Below are positions 25,418-34,701 of a DNA stretch of 64,000 nucleotides, piece after piece. Origin of the DNA: Deltaproteobacteria bacterium (GTDB lineage: Bacteria > Bdellovibrionota > FAC87 > UBA2466); the NCBI GenBank assembly GCA_016196825.1, contig JACPWY010000013.1, positions 17,484 through 81,483 on the forward strand, read 5' to 3'. The notes beneath the pieces were generated by a model that made no database searches, had not been told where the DNA came from, and was given only the letters and a program-made list of their open reading frames with translations. A program made the position numbers and the translations under genes. Each line of letters opens with the position of its first letter. The stretch's first letter is position 1.

Positions 25418-26757
25418 AGGTAACTCTTTTCCTGATACTTCCACGCCGCTCTCACGAAGAAGAGCGAAACGACGAACATGAGCACTGCGTAGAACAGAAA
25501 CTCGTGTGCGCCGGTGAAGGTATTGATGAACGAGATGATCGCCGTGAGGAAGTTGCCTATCGTGATCGTCAGGAAGAAGAGCCCCATGATTGTGCTCTTC
25601 ATCGACTTGGGCGCCTGTGTGTAGGCAAACTCCAAGCCGGTGATCGAGACGAGCACTTCGGCGCTCGTGACGATGAGGTATTGAGGAAATTGCCAACCGA
25701 CCGACACCTGCTGCCCGCTCTCAAGCAACATCTGAATGTAGGCGGCACACACAAAGGCCAACCCCGTGAAGACCATGCCGGTGCCCATTCTTCTCAACGG
25801 AGTGACCTTAATCCCGCAGCGCTCAACGAGCGGGAAAAGCACGAAGCTGAAGAGTGGAATGAGGATCATCACCATGATGGGGTTGAGCGCCGCGATCTGC
25901 GAGGCCTCAAAGTCGTACCCCATGAAGTGAAGATCCATTTGTTTGGCCTGGAGCACCCACGACGAACCATGCTGCTCAAAGAGCGCCCAGAAGGCCGAGA
26001 TCCAGATGAACACCGCGAAAATCCGACAGGCCGCCTTGGCTCCATCCACCCGCGTCTCGCCATACTTGTTAATGGCGACATCGAGCCAACTCTGGCCAGG
26101 TTTGCGATCACGCTGGTGTGTGACGCTGAAGATCAGAATCGCCCAGAAATCCGTGCTTCCCTCTTTTCCGCTCGGCGGAGCCCTCACATACTGCTTTCGC
26201 CCCAGCCAGAAGATGTAGGTCGCAACCGCCATGAGCACTCCGGGCACCGCAAAGGCCACACCGGGGCCATGTTGCGCAAGGAGTTTTGGAATCCAAAGTG
26301 TGGAAAAAAACGAACCAAAGTTAACGGAGAAATAGAAAAGCTCGTACACGCCCTTGAGGAGGTTGGAGTTGGTCTTATTGAACTGGTCACCCACAAAAGC
26401 CGAGACGCAGGGCTTGATACCGCCAGCACCGACAGCGATGAGAGACAGTCCCAGTGCCAATCCAAAGGTGTTCTCCCAGATGGAAAGAGCCGCGTGGCCC
26501 AGACAGTAGAAAAGGCTTACATACAGAATCAGACCGTATTTTCCAAAGAATCGATCGGCCAAGAATCCGCCGATGAGGGGCATGAAGTAGTTGGCGGAGA
26601 TGAAGAGGTGATAGATCCCCTTGGCGTCATGCGCCGGGAACATCAAATACTGCACCATAAAGACGGTGAGGATGCTGCGCATGCCGTAGTAACTGAAGCG
26701 CTCGGCCGCTTCATTGCCAACGATGTACTTGATCTGATTTGGATATCCGGTTTTCAT
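25405..26757 (-). CDS. POT-family proton-coupled peptide transporter
   Basis: A 450-residue membrane protein with about 12-14 helices. NEAAERFSYYGMRSILTVFM holds the ExxERFxYYG proton-coupling motif and GAGGIKPCVSAFVGDQF the second POT/PTR2 signature. The family imports di- and tripeptides with protons (DtpA-like). Fits an organism living on protein digestion products. Same strand as, and 32 bp after, a membrane glycosyltransferase gene. Confidence 0.9.
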   Translation of the reverse strand: MKTGYPNQIKYIVGNEAAERFSYYGMRSILTVFMVQYLMFPAHDAKGIYHLFISANYFMPLIGGFLADRFFGKYGLILYVSLFYCLGHAALSIWENTFGLALGLSLIAVGAGGIKPCVSAFVGDQFNKTNSNLLKGVYELFYFSVNFGSFFSTLWIPKLLAQHGPGVAFAVPGVLMAVATYIFWLGRKQYVRAPPSGKEGSTDFWAILIFSVTHQRDRKPGQSWLDVAINKYGETRVDGAKAACRIFAVFIWISAFWALFEQHGSSWVLQAKQMDLHFMGYDFEASQIAALNPIMVMILIPLFSFVLFPLVERCGIKVTPLRRMGTGMVFTGLAFVCAAYIQMLLESGQQVSVGWQFPQYLIVTSAEVLVSITGLEFAYTQAPKSMKSTIMGLFFLTITIGNFLTAIISFINTFTGAHEFLFYAVLMFVVSLFFVRAAWKYQEKSYLEGA

Positions 26758-26789
26758 CTGGGATTCTTACCCTTAATCGACGAACAGCG

Positions 26790-28388
26790 CTACAGAAGTT
26801 TTCTTCGGACGAGCTTGAAGTGCGGAAGCCGAAAGAGGAGCCGTGGCGGCGTGAGCTCGGAGAGGATCTCATCGCCAGGGCCGACGGTGATCACGACGGC
26901 GAAGGGCCGAATGGGGCGGAAATAGGGATCGGTGACATTGTCATCGGGGCCTGCCTGACGTTCTACGGAAAACCAGCCGTTCACTTCATACCCGCCGTCA
27001 AGATCCGTTGTGTGCACACCACGGGCCAGGGCCTCCTCAACGAGAGCCCATCGGGTTTCTTGCCAGCGGAAATAGTCGTGGGTCCCTAAGAGTGAGTAAA
27101 GGCCTAGCAGGCCCAATGCGAGCAGCGAAAGGGCGCGCCTTTGACCAATACGGGCCACCGTAGAAAGAAACGGAATGAAAACAAGCATGATCCCGAAGTA
27201 ATAGCGATCGAAGATCATTTTTCGAAACGCCATGATGACGACGTAGCCGGTGAGAAGTGAAAAGAGAAAGACGAATCGAGAGAAAAACGGGCTCGAGGAG
27301 CGAGTCAGGCGCGGGGAAGAAAGGGCCAAAATGGTGAGCACAGCGAGGGCGTACCCCATTAAGGCCCATGGCCAGACCGAGGTGGGGGGGCCGACCTCCT
27401 GGTAGTAGGCATCGGTCAGCGTGAGCGGCCCGAGTCCATGGGGGTTGATGATGTTGGTGGAGAATGGAAAGAACTGGTGAAGGTGTTGGCTGATCCCGAT
27501 GGCGGGGTGGCCCTGGGTGTAGCAATAGAGGACGCCGCCACCGATCCACAGTGTCACCAGCCCAAGCCGCCGTCGGGGATGGCCGGTGAGTTGAAAGCGT
27601 CCCAATACGAGCGGAAGAAGAAAGCCCGTCGAATAGATGAGGAGAATGGCGCCTTGATAGAAGAAGGGCATCGTGTTGATGCGCACGAGTGAGCGCAGGG
27701 GCTCGGACGCGGCCTGCGTGACATTGCCAGAGTGCCGGCTCCATAAGGCATGGGCGACGATAGGAAGGGCAAAGACGACGAGGTAGGTGGTCGCTGACTT
27801 GAGGAAGGGCCCGAGCCTTCGGCGCTCGGGCCAGAGTGCAGCAAGAAGAAGAGCTGGCAAGGCGAGCACACAAAACTGTCGAATCCAAAAGGAGGCACCC
27901 AGAATGAGCGCCGAGCTTAAACGTAGAGCAGTGAGGTGCTCCAAGCTCCGAGAGTCCCTGAGCCAAAGGAGAATCCCCAAGAGCATGACCGTGTAGCCGT
28001 AATTCTCCGTCATGAAGGAGGTCGCGAAATGGAGAAAAAATGGATTGAGCACGAGCGTGGCCAGCGCCACGCCTCGGGTCCATGGGTCAACGTTGAGCGT
28101 GCCCAGGATCTGATTGAACAATAGGATCAGGGCGACTGAGATGATGGCGGTGAGAATGCGGAGCTTTACGTGGGAAAAACCAAAGGCATGGATCCAAAGT
28201 GCGCCTACGGCAGCCTGCCCCACCAGGGCTGGCGCAATGGGCACATCGATCTGGAATCGCCCCTTTTCGGCTAATACTTTCGTCACATGGCTATATTGCC
28301 AATCATCATTGATCGGAATATCTGCGGTGGGGCGAATCACGACGAGCGCGAAAGCAAACAGACCTATGGCGAAGACAACCGGTCGCAC
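26790..28388 (-). CDS. Membrane glycosyltransferase, GT39/PMT-like
   Basis: A 532-residue protein with many membrane helices. Near the N-terminus, ADIPINDDWQYSHV holds the Asp-Asp pair in the first periplasmic loop, typical of lipid-phosphate-sugar-dependent GT-C enzymes (GT39/ArnT-like). A hydrophilic tail of about 70 residues follows the last helix. Probable role: transfer of a sugar from a polyprenyl-phosphate donor to a protein or glycolipid. Donor and acceptor are not predictable. Confidence 0.7.
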   Translation of the reverse strand: MRPVVFAIGLFAFALVVIRPTADIPINDDWQYSHVTKVLAEKGRFQIDVPIAPALVGQAAVGALWIHAFGFSHVKLRILTAIISVALILLFNQILGTLNVDPWTRGVALATLVLNPFFLHFATSFMTENYGYTVMLLGILLWLRDSRSLEHLTALRLSSALILGASFWIRQFCVLALPALLLAALWPERRRLGPFLKSATTYLVVFALPIVAHALWSRHSGNVTQAASEPLRSLVRINTMPFFYQGAILLIYSTGFLLPLVLGRFQLTGHPRRRLGLVTLWIGGGVLYCYTQGHPAIGISQHLHQFFPFSTNIINPHGLGPLTLTDAYYQEVGPPTSVWPWALMGYALAVLTILALSSPRLTRSSSPFFSRFVFLFSLLTGYVVIMAFRKMIFDRYYFGIMLVFIPFLSTVARIGQRRALSLLALGLLGLYSLLGTHDYFRWQETRWALVEEALARGVHTTDLDGGYEVNGWFSVERQAGPDDNVTDPYFRPIRPFAVVITVGPGDEILSELTPPRLLFRLPHFKLVRRKLL

Positions 28389-28424
28389 CCGTCAACCCTA
28401 TTTCCCAAAAAGGGGGTCGTCACC

Positions 28425-29225
28425 TTAGAAACCGAAGGTGGCTTGGGTCCAGTCGGCGCCTAGCCAATCTCGGGTGAAGGTTCGAAGTGGGGCGGCGTCA
28501 CTGGAATGGAGAAACGAGTTGAGCATCTGGTCCTGTTTGTCCCACTTAAAGGCGGCCATCTGGGCGCCTGCGCGGAACACTTCCATGGAACGGGCCACAT
28601 TCCACGCAACGAATTCCTTAAAGGGAGTGTAGCTCTCAAAATAGTTTGGGTCGCCGGCCTTTACGGCCTGGGCCGTCGCGAGCGCGTAGAGAGCAAACTC
28701 CAAAACTCCGCTCACGCCATCTTCCCAGCTTTCATTCCAGAGATTGTGGTTCACCTGATCGACGCCTGCCTGGCCGCCATTCACGTAGGCATTCCACTCG
28801 TCAAAAACATAAAGAGGCGTGTCATCCCACTCAGTCTGACCGGTGATGTAGGTGCCGAAGCGAAAACCGCGGAGACTCTGTGGTACGTAGCGGGCCACTG
28901 CAGATTTCCGAATGTTTGGCTCGACGAGAATCACGGCGCGATCGTCTAAGACAAAAAACCCGTTGGCGCGCTTTCCGGTGTTGTTCATGTGGTTTCGGAT
29001 ATAGGCGTGGATGCCATGAGTTGTTTCGTGGACCAGTGTGATGAGATCGTCGTAGTTGTTGTGTTCGCCGGGCGCTTCGTGCTGCATAACGTCGGTTGTG
29101 ACGTTCGCCCATTTGGAGTTGGTGTGGTTGTTGAAGGCCCTGAGGCTCGTGAACGAGGGCTCATATTGTGTCGCGCTGCTGGCACTACTGATGGCGACAA
29201 GCAGAGTGCAAAAAGCTCTTCGCAT
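28425..29225 (-). CDS. Secreted zinc-metallopeptidase-like protein
   Basis: About 266 residues from ATG 29225 (GGAG 6 nt upstream). Signal peptide MRRAFCTLLVAISSASSA. The motif LVHETTHGIHAY is a gluzincin-type HExxH site, and DEWNAYVNGG further on offers a possible third ligand Glu. No wider family recognised. Likely a periplasmic or secreted protease. Confidence 0.65.
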   Translation of the reverse strand: MRRAFCTLLVAISSASSATQYEPSFTSLRAFNNHTNSKWANVTTDVMQHEAPGEHNNYDDLITLVHETTHGIHAYIRNHMNNTGKRANGFFVLDDRAVILVEPNIRKSAVARYVPQSLRGFRFGTYITGQTEWDDTPLYVFDEWNAYVNGGQAGVDQVNHNLWNESWEDGVSGVLEFALYALATAQAVKAGDPNYFESYTPFKEFVAWNVARSMEVFRAGAQMAAFKWDKQDQMLNSFLHSSDAAPLRTFTRDWLGADWTQATFGF

Positions 29226-29327
29226 GTTAATCTCCGGTTCTTGGTTTGTTGGGGAATGGAAAAAGACTTGAGTTTTGATCGTAACAGTCGGTGTGAAGAC
29301 TCGTAACGCCGGCCGCGTCAGTGGCAG

Positions 29328-30506
29328 GTGAGGAGACGTGTTCAATTGTTAAGAGCTCTAATGATGATTTTTCTGTTCTGCTCGGCACTTTTTGCAGAGG
29401 AGCGGGTGATCTTGGTTTCGATCGACGGATTCCGGTGGGATTACCTCGATCGCTTTGAGCTTAAGAACCTGCGGTCTGTCGCGCGGGAAGGGGTGAGGGT
29501 GAAGAAGCTCCAGCCCGTTTTTCCGTCGGTAACGTTCCCTAACCACTACTCGATCGTGACGGGTCTTTGGGCCGAACACCACGGGATCGTTTCGAACCAT
29601 TTCAAGGATGCTCAAACCGGCGACGTTTTCACGCTCAGTAATCAACGAGCCGTGGCCTCGTCGCATTGGTGGGGCGGTGAACCGATCTGGGTGACAGCGG
29701 AGAAGCAAAAGGTGAGAACGGCCTCGATGTTTTGGGTTGGGAGCGAGGCCTTGATCGGGGGCGTGAGGCCGAGTGATTTTGTGGCCTATGATAAGTCGGT
29801 CCCCAATTCATCCCGTGTGAACAAGGTGCTCGAATGGCTCGACAGACCACTGGAATCGCGCCCGCGCTTTGTAACGCTTTATTTTGATGTGGTTGATACC
29901 GCCGGGCATCAGGAAGGCCCGAACTCGAGGCTCGTGGAAGCGGCTGCCGCCGCAGTCGACAGTGCCCTGGGTGAGCTCTTCCAGGGGCTAAAGAGGCGAT
30001 CGCTTTGGGAATCGACGGTGATTATTGTTGTCTCCGATCACGGTATGGCCGAGGTACTCCCCGATCACAGAGTGGTCTTTGATCCCAAAGGGGCTGAGGT
30101 CCTCGGCCGTGGCCCCTTTTTGCAGATCTGGCCCGCGGGGCCCGTCCAGAAATACATCAAGGTGATACAGGTTCCAGCGCATACGCGCCTGTACCGAAAG
30201 GGCCAATTTCCCAAGAGGTGGCACTATGAAAAGAGTCCCCGCATCGCCCCCATTCTGCTGATTGCGGAGGAGGGTTGGTATATCGAGTTGGGCCAGAAAA
30301 AGTCGGCAGGTGTCATTGGGGCTCATGGCTACGACAATGCGTTGGCCTCGATGCAGGGGGCCCTTGTGGCTCGCGGGCCGTCGCTCAAAAAGGGGGTCGT
30401 TGAGACCATGCCCAATTTGGTCATCTACAATGTGTTGTGCCGCCTCCTGGGCCTTAAGCCCGCCCCCAACGATGGCGGGAATCCCGACGTGCTTCTCAAG
30501 CGTTAA
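29328..30506 (+). CDS. Exported ENPP-type phosphodiesterase (alkaline phosphatase superfamily)
   Basis: A 392-residue protein with a signal peptide (MMIFLFCSALFAEE). Zn-site motifs are visible: VSIDGFRWDYL (first Asp), FPSVTFPNHYSIVTGL with the Thr nucleophile, DVVDTAGHQEGP and SDHGMAEV. These match nucleotide pyrophosphatase/phosphodiesterases, which hydrolyse nucleotides or phospholipids outside the cell. Start is GTG 29328 or, less likely, ATG 29361. Confidence 0.87.
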   Translation: MRRRVQLLRALMMIFLFCSALFAEERVILVSIDGFRWDYLDRFELKNLRSVAREGVRVKKLQPVFPSVTFPNHYSIVTGLWAEHHGIVSNHFKDAQTGDVFTLSNQRAVASSHWWGGEPIWVTAEKQKVRTASMFWVGSEALIGGVRPSDFVAYDKSVPNSSRVNKVLEWLDRPLESRPRFVTLYFDVVDTAGHQEGPNSRLVEAAAAAVDSALGELFQGLKRRSLWESTVIIVVSDHGMAEVLPDHRVVFDPKGAEVLGRGPFLQIWPAGPVQKYIKVIQVPAHTRLYRKGQFPKRWHYEKSPRIAPILLIAEEGWYIELGQKKSAGVIGAHGYDNALASMQGALVARGPSLKKGVVETMPNLVIYNVLCRLLGLKPAPNDGGNPDVLLKR

Positions 30507-30640
30507 GAGATCTGCCAAGTATGTCAGGTCGCCTGTCATAGAGATCGGAAAAAGGCCCGTTGGTTGCCTCGCTGTTTGGCCCCCATTAAGCTAGAGAACT
30601 CAAACGGGCGAGTGGCATGGGGATTGCTTTGATAACAGGC

Positions 30641-31408
30641 ATGAAGGTTTTGTTGATCGCGTTTCTGCTGTCTTCTCCTCTTTGGGCCGACACCTATCAC
30701 TTCTATTTCAGTTCTCAGGAAAAGAAGGAAGCCGAGGGCAAGACGGGCGAGGACGCTGAGGAGGAATCCCATGCCGACTCCCCGGAAAAAACCGATTCCG
30801 ATTCCCCCACCGCCGGGGCCGATGCCGCTCTTCCACAACAAATCATCATTAACAACATCAACACTAACAATAATGAAAACCGCAATGACTTGAACGCGCC
30901 ACTCACCGCGCAAACGCCTGCCGAGTCAGCGGAGCCGCAGGGCATAATCGACGCTCGAACGGGAGAGCGAATCCTTGAGAATGTCGAGCCACCTACAAAA
31001 CGAGTGCGAGTGCGTGTGACCGCGGGGATTCACGCAGGCGATTGGGGAATGGGGGGCGTCGCCACCGCGGGAGCGAGTTTCCACTTGAGTCGGATGCTTG
31101 CGCTCGACCTTTTTGCCGCGGCGGTCGATCCGTGGGTGGGCCACCCGTGGAATGATACGAAGGGTGTTGGTGGAGAGGTCATCTTTACGCCTGTCAGGGT
31201 TCCGTTTAATCGCAACCGTGATCTGATGGAGCTCAGCATTCTTGTGGGGCAGGGGACACGGTTTCTGGATTCGTACGGGGGCGGCCGCGCGTCTATAAGC
31301 GGCCCCGAACGGTCGGCCTTTATTCTGCAGATCAACGGGAACCTGCGGACCAACGTGAACTCAGATCATGACTTCGCCTTGCAGGCCGGTGCGCTCATCA
31401 ACATCTAA
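30641..31408 (+). CDS. Hypothetical exported, probably outer-membrane barrel protein
   Basis: About 255 residues from ATG 30641 (ATG 30617 possible). Signal peptide MKVLLIAFLLSSPLWA, then an acidic low-complexity linker (EEESHADSPEKTDSDSP), an Asn-rich stretch (IIINNINTNNNENRND) and a C-terminal half with alternating strands such as RVRVRVTAGIHAGDWG and ELSILVGQGTRFLDSYGG, ending in a hydrophobic residue. The latter looks like a small beta-barrel. No family recognised. Confidence 0.6.
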   Translation: MKVLLIAFLLSSPLWADTYHFYFSSQEKKEAEGKTGEDAEEESHADSPEKTDSDSPTAGADAALPQQIIINNINTNNNENRNDLNAPLTAQTPAESAEPQGIIDARTGERILENVEPPTKRVRVRVTAGIHAGDWGMGGVATAGASFHLSRMLALDLFAAAVDPWVGHPWNDTKGVGGEVIFTPVRVPFNRNRDLMELSILVGQGTRFLDSYGGGRASISGPERSAFILQINGNLRTNVNSDHDFALQAGALINI

Positions 31409-31428
31409 GAGCTGTCTCAAGCGATTCA

Positions 31429-31458
31429 TTGACGGACCGCCTTAAGGATTCGTATCCT
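31429..31458 (+). promoter_or_regulatory. Promoter of tRNA-Gln
   Basis: TTGACG (31429-31434), an 18-bp spacer and TATCCT (31453-31458), ending 11 bp before the tRNA. The -10 overlaps a small hairpin AAGGAT-tcgt-ATCCTT. Confidence 0.55.
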
Positions 31459-31469
31459 TTCGACATTAC

Positions 31470-31541
31470 TGGGGCGTCGACAAGCGGTAAGTCACTGGAT
31501 TTTGATTCCAGGCATCGGAGGTTCGAATCCTCCCGCCCCAA
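31470..31541 (+). tRNA. tRNA-Gln (anticodon TTG)
   Basis: Cloverleaf of 72 nt: acceptor TGGGGCG/CGCCCCA, anticodon arm CTGGA-TTTTGAT-TCCAG with anticodon TTG, and T arm GGAGG-TTCGAAT-CCTCC. CCA is not encoded. Confidence 0.95.
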
Positions 31542-31588
31542 CTCAACCTCCCGCCTCAAACTACCGATCTATTAGTACCGGGACCCCC

Positions 31589-32275
31589 ATGGCCGTTATA
31601 GAAGCCTCAAATATTTGGAAGAGATACACACCTACGGACGACCCGGTATTGCGGGGCGTTAGTTTGCGTGTAGAGAGCGGCGAGTTTGTTGCGATTGCTG
31701 GCAGCAGTGGAAGCGGGAAGTCCACGCTCCTTTCCATCCTCGGCTGTCTCGACTTTCCCACAGACGGCGACTTTCTGTTGGATGGCATCGAGATTAAGAA
31801 ACTCTCCGATCGTGACCTCACCCGCGTGCGGGCTGAGCGGATTGGGTTTGTCTTTCAGCGATTCAATTTGATCCCCACCGCTACGGCGCTTGAGAATGTC
31901 GAATACCCGATGGTGGTCCTCAAGCTCGGAGCCCGGGAGCGAAAAAGACGGGCGTTGGATGCGCTCGAACAGGTGGGACTCAAAGACTTCACAGGGCGTT
32001 TCCCACTCGATCTCTCTGGTGGGCAGCAGCAGCGTGTGGCGATTGCTCGGGCCATCGTGAAGAGTCCCAGCATTATCTTTGCCGACGAACCAACGGCCAG
32101 TCTCGATCACCACAACGCCGAGCTGGTTCTTCAACTCATTCAAACTCTCAATCGAGAGAACAAAACCACATTCGTGTTTTCAAGCCACGATCCGGCCGTC
32201 CTCAATTTCGCCGAGCGACGGCTCTTCTTGAGTAGTGGTATCTTTGTCGAGGAGGGGAGGCAACATGTGGCTTAA
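31589..32275 (+). CDS. ABC transporter ATPase, LolD/MacB type
   Basis: A 228-residue ATPase from ATG 31589. Walker [16 protein letters not shown]-loop [18 protein letters not shown], signature [15 protein letters not shown], Walker [14 protein letters not shown]-loop SSHD. The sequence is of the LolD/MacB/FtsE group, which acts with FtsX-like permeases. It overlaps such a permease gene by 11 bp. The two facing genes downstream (barrel and LolA-like) suggest export of lipoprotein or lipid to the outer membrane. Confidence 0.9.
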   Translation: MAVIEASNIWKRYTPTDDPVLRGVSLRVESGEFVAIAGSSGSGKSTLLSILGCLDFPTDGDFLLDGIEIKKLSDRDLTRVRAERIGFVFQRFNLIPTATALENVEYPMVVLKLGARERKRRALDALEQVGLKDFTGRFPLDLSGGQQQRVAIARAIVKSPSIIFADEPTASLDHHNAELVLQLIQTLNRENKTTFVFSSHDPAVLNFAERRLFLSSGIFVEEGRQHVA

Positions 32276-33479
32276 GGTGCGCCTCGCCTTTCGAAACACC
32301 TTTCGGCACCGTCGGCGCACGATCCTCAATCTGTCGATGATTGGCGGTGGCGTGGCGATGCTCCTCGTCTTTGAAGGCTTCGTGCAGCGCTTGGTCTATG
32401 GCCTGAGAGAAACCACTATTCGCACCCAAACGGGCCACCTCCAGATCGCTAAGGCAAGTTACTGGACCAAAAGCATTAAGAACCCCAAGGACACGCTCAT
32501 TCCGCGTTACGAGGCGGTGCTCGCAGAGATTCGCAAGAATCCGCACGTGAGATACGCTTCGGGCCGCCTCAATTTCTTTGGCCTTCTGGCTAAGCGCGAG
32601 CGCAATGTGAGCGCGCAGGGGGTGAGCTTCGATCCGAATATCGAAAAATCCCGAGCTAAGAGCTTCCACTACACGTCAGGTCACACGCTCTCCAGTGAGA
32701 ACCCCTATCAAGTGACGCTTGGGTTTGGGCTTTCAAAAAAGATCGGCGTCAAGGCCGGTGACTCGATCGTGGTGATGACCCAGACCTACGACGGAGTGGT
32801 GAATGCCATCGACATGGAGGTGAGTGGGATCTTTCGCACCGCGATCAGTGATTTTGATGACAATACATTCTTGATTACACTCAAGGCCGCGCAGAAATTA
32901 CTCGACACGAAATCTGTGGAGAGCATTGTCGTGGGCCTCGACAGCACATCCTCCACGCTTCCTCTGCGGGCCGAACTCACAACACTTCTTTCAAAGTCTC
33001 GGCCAGAGCTCACCATTCAACCGTGGTACAAGATGGCGAAGCTCTACGCCCAGGTGGCGGGGTTTAACCGAGTCCAAAATCGCATGTTCCAGGCGATCAT
33101 TCTCAGTCTCGTTCTGCTCTCCATCCTCAATACGATCGGCATGTCGGTTTTTGAGCGGACGGCTGAAATCGGCACGCTGCGTGCTTTAGGCGAGAGCCGT
33201 TGGGGAATCGTTCTTCAGTTTATTCTCGAGGGAATGGTGCTCGGAATTCTTGGCGGGATCGTAGGTTGTATTCTTGGCTCAGGGCTTGCGGCTCTCATCA
33301 ATTGGAGTCAGTTCCGCGTGGTCTTACCCGGCGCCAGCGCGCCGCTCACGATTCAGGTCATTCTCACCTGGGCTTCGGTGAAGGGGGGTGCTGGGCTTGC
33401 GATCGCAACATCCACTTTGGCCGCAGTCATCCCAGCTATTCGCGCGAGCCGTATGAAGGTGGTAGACGCTCTGCGGTAA
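32265..33479 (+). CDS. FtsX/LolC-type ABC permease
   Basis: A 404-residue permease from ATG 32265 behind GGAGGGGAGG. Layout: one N-terminal helix (residues about 20-40), a large periplasmic MacB-type domain, then three C-terminal helices with the FtsX block MSVFERTAEIGTLRALGES. This is the four-helix topology of LolC/LolE/MacB permeases that move substrates out of the inner membrane's outer leaflet. Ends 4 bp from a convergent barrel gene. Confidence 0.88.
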   Translation: MWLKVRLAFRNTFRHRRRTILNLSMIGGGVAMLLVFEGFVQRLVYGLRETTIRTQTGHLQIAKASYWTKSIKNPKDTLIPRYEAVLAEIRKNPHVRYASGRLNFFGLLAKRERNVSAQGVSFDPNIEKSRAKSFHYTSGHTLSSENPYQVTLGFGLSKKIGVKAGDSIVVMTQTYDGVVNAIDMEVSGIFRTAISDFDDNTFLITLKAAQKLLDTKSVESIVVGLDSTSSTLPLRAELTTLLSKSRPELTIQPWYKMAKLYAQVAGFNRVQNRMFQAIILSLVLLSILNTIGMSVFERTAEIGTLRALGESRWGIVLQFILEGMVLGILGGIVGCILGSGLAALINWSQFRVVLPGASAPLTIQVILTWASVKGGAGLAIATSTLAAVIPAIRASRMKVVDALR

Positions 33480-33483
33480 CTGG

Positions 33484-34701
33484 TTACAGCGAGCCAATGT
33501 GCGCCCGAAACTCTCCGACAATTCGGCTGGCATGGGTGAATCGTCCAAAATCCGAAGATTCGCCTCCCAAGAACAGATCTCCTGCCAAGGAGATTTCAAG
33601 ATGAGGGGAGAGCGGGAAGAGTATTTTCGGCTGAAGGAGCCCGCTGCCGTCGTGCGGGAGATAGCTCGAGATCAACTCCCATTCGATCTGAGAAGTGAGT
33701 GTTCCCGCCACCCGGATGCTGAGCTGTTCTTTGGTGTCGGCCCCCGCGTTTGCGAGCGATAGTGTGCGCACGCTCGTAGAAACCTGAAATCCAACCTGCC
33801 AGGTTTCCCGCGGCATGTCCCACCCCACCACACCTATCCACGTCGGACTCACGCTCCCAGACAAACTCGCGGGTGCTACTACCTGGTATTGCTGGTCGGG
33901 ACGGAAGAGAAACTCTGAGCGCAAGACACTGCCGCCGAGATCTGTGCTCGACGACAATCCCAGCGAGTTCATTCGGTAGAAGGGGCGCGTGATCATCACA
34001 GAGGGCCCCAGCTGACTCACAAACGGTGGGTTGCGATCGAGGCCGTTGAAATAAAACGCCGCAAGGCTCGTCGCACCCAACGCGTGGGTGACGCGAGCGC
34101 CGAATTCATGAGTCCAGGACGGCGGCACCCTTTCAGTCGAAACGGCGACCGGGAGTGCGCCGAACGCGGATTGAAAAGGAAAAGCGAACGGACTTCCGGG
34201 TTGCGCGATGCGAGAGAGTGTAGGCGATGGACAATAGATCAGTTGGAGGGAGGAACCGCTCACGATGTACTTCAGGTTCAAAAGAGGAATCGTGAGACGA
34301 TTGGCCTCCAGATCACCCAAACCCAGTTCCGAAAGATCCTTTGAGTTCACCATGTCGGCGAAATAAAAGCCAAACGCTTCTCCCCAGACCACCTGCTGCC
34401 ACCCCGCCTTAAGGAAGACCGGGCCCGTCTTAAAACCAACGAAGAGATCGCGCAGATCCACCAATGAATGGTCCTGCACCGAGAGGCCTTCTGCCTGCAG
34501 GCGGAAGGAGCCCTCGAATTGGAGGTGATCTGTGGAATATTTTTGGAAAAACCCCAAGCGGTGGCGGTGGCTCTGATAGCCATTTCCATCGTACGTTCCC
34601 CGCGCCTCGAACCGTGTCTGGAAACTGCTCTGTGAGGCTAATAGACACGATGAGAGAAGGAGGCTACTCCACCAGGCTTTCTTTATCGAAGAATGAGTCA
34701 T
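33484..34701 (-). CDS. Outer-membrane beta-barrel protein (DUF1302-like)
   Basis: About 405 residues from ATG 34701. A signal peptide (KKAWWSSLLLSSCLLASQ) is followed by a beta-barrel-like sequence. FLKAGWQQVVWGEAFGFYFADMVN resembles the G.Q.v.WGe....ad..NP block of DUF1302 barrels, often found with LolA-like proteins and transporters. The start overlaps the end of the LolA-like gene by 38 bp and has no clear ribosome binding site; translational coupling is likely. Confidence 0.68.
   Translation of the reverse strand: MTHSSIKKAWWSSLLLSSCLLASQSSFQTRFEARGTYDGNGYQSHRHRLGFFQKYSTDHLQFEGSFRLQAEGLSVQDHSLVDLRDLFVGFKTGPVFLKAGWQQVVWGEAFGFYFADMVNSKDLSELGLGDLEANRLTIPLLNLKYIVSGSSLQLIYCPSPTLSRIAQPGSPFAFPFQSAFGALPVAVSTERVPPSWTHEFGARVTHALGATSLAAFYFNGLDRNPPFVSQLGPSVMITRPFYRMNSLGLSSSTDLGGSVLRSEFLFRPDQQYQVVAPASLSGSVSPTWIGVVGWDMPRETWQVGFQVSTSVRTLSLANAGADTKEQLSIRVAGTLTSQIEWELISSYLPHDGSGLLQPKILFPLSPHLEISLAGDLFLGGESSDFGRFTHASRIVGEFRAHIGSL

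Noticed and set aside
25504..26925. A 473-codon open frame on the plus strand opposite the POT transporter gene
   Set aside because: Its product is dominated by charged residues (Glu, Asp, Arg, His) with no domain, as expected of the antisense of a hydrophobic membrane protein; the minus-strand transporter has clear family motifs.
27037..28083. A 348-codon minus-strand frame overlapping the GT39-like gene
   Set aside because: Arg/Pro/Ser/His-rich composition typical of an out-of-frame shadow of a membrane protein gene.
31502..31588. Upstream extension of the ABC ATPase frame into tRNA-Gln
   Set aside because: The frame runs through the tRNA T arm; ATG 31589 fits the start of LolD-type proteins.
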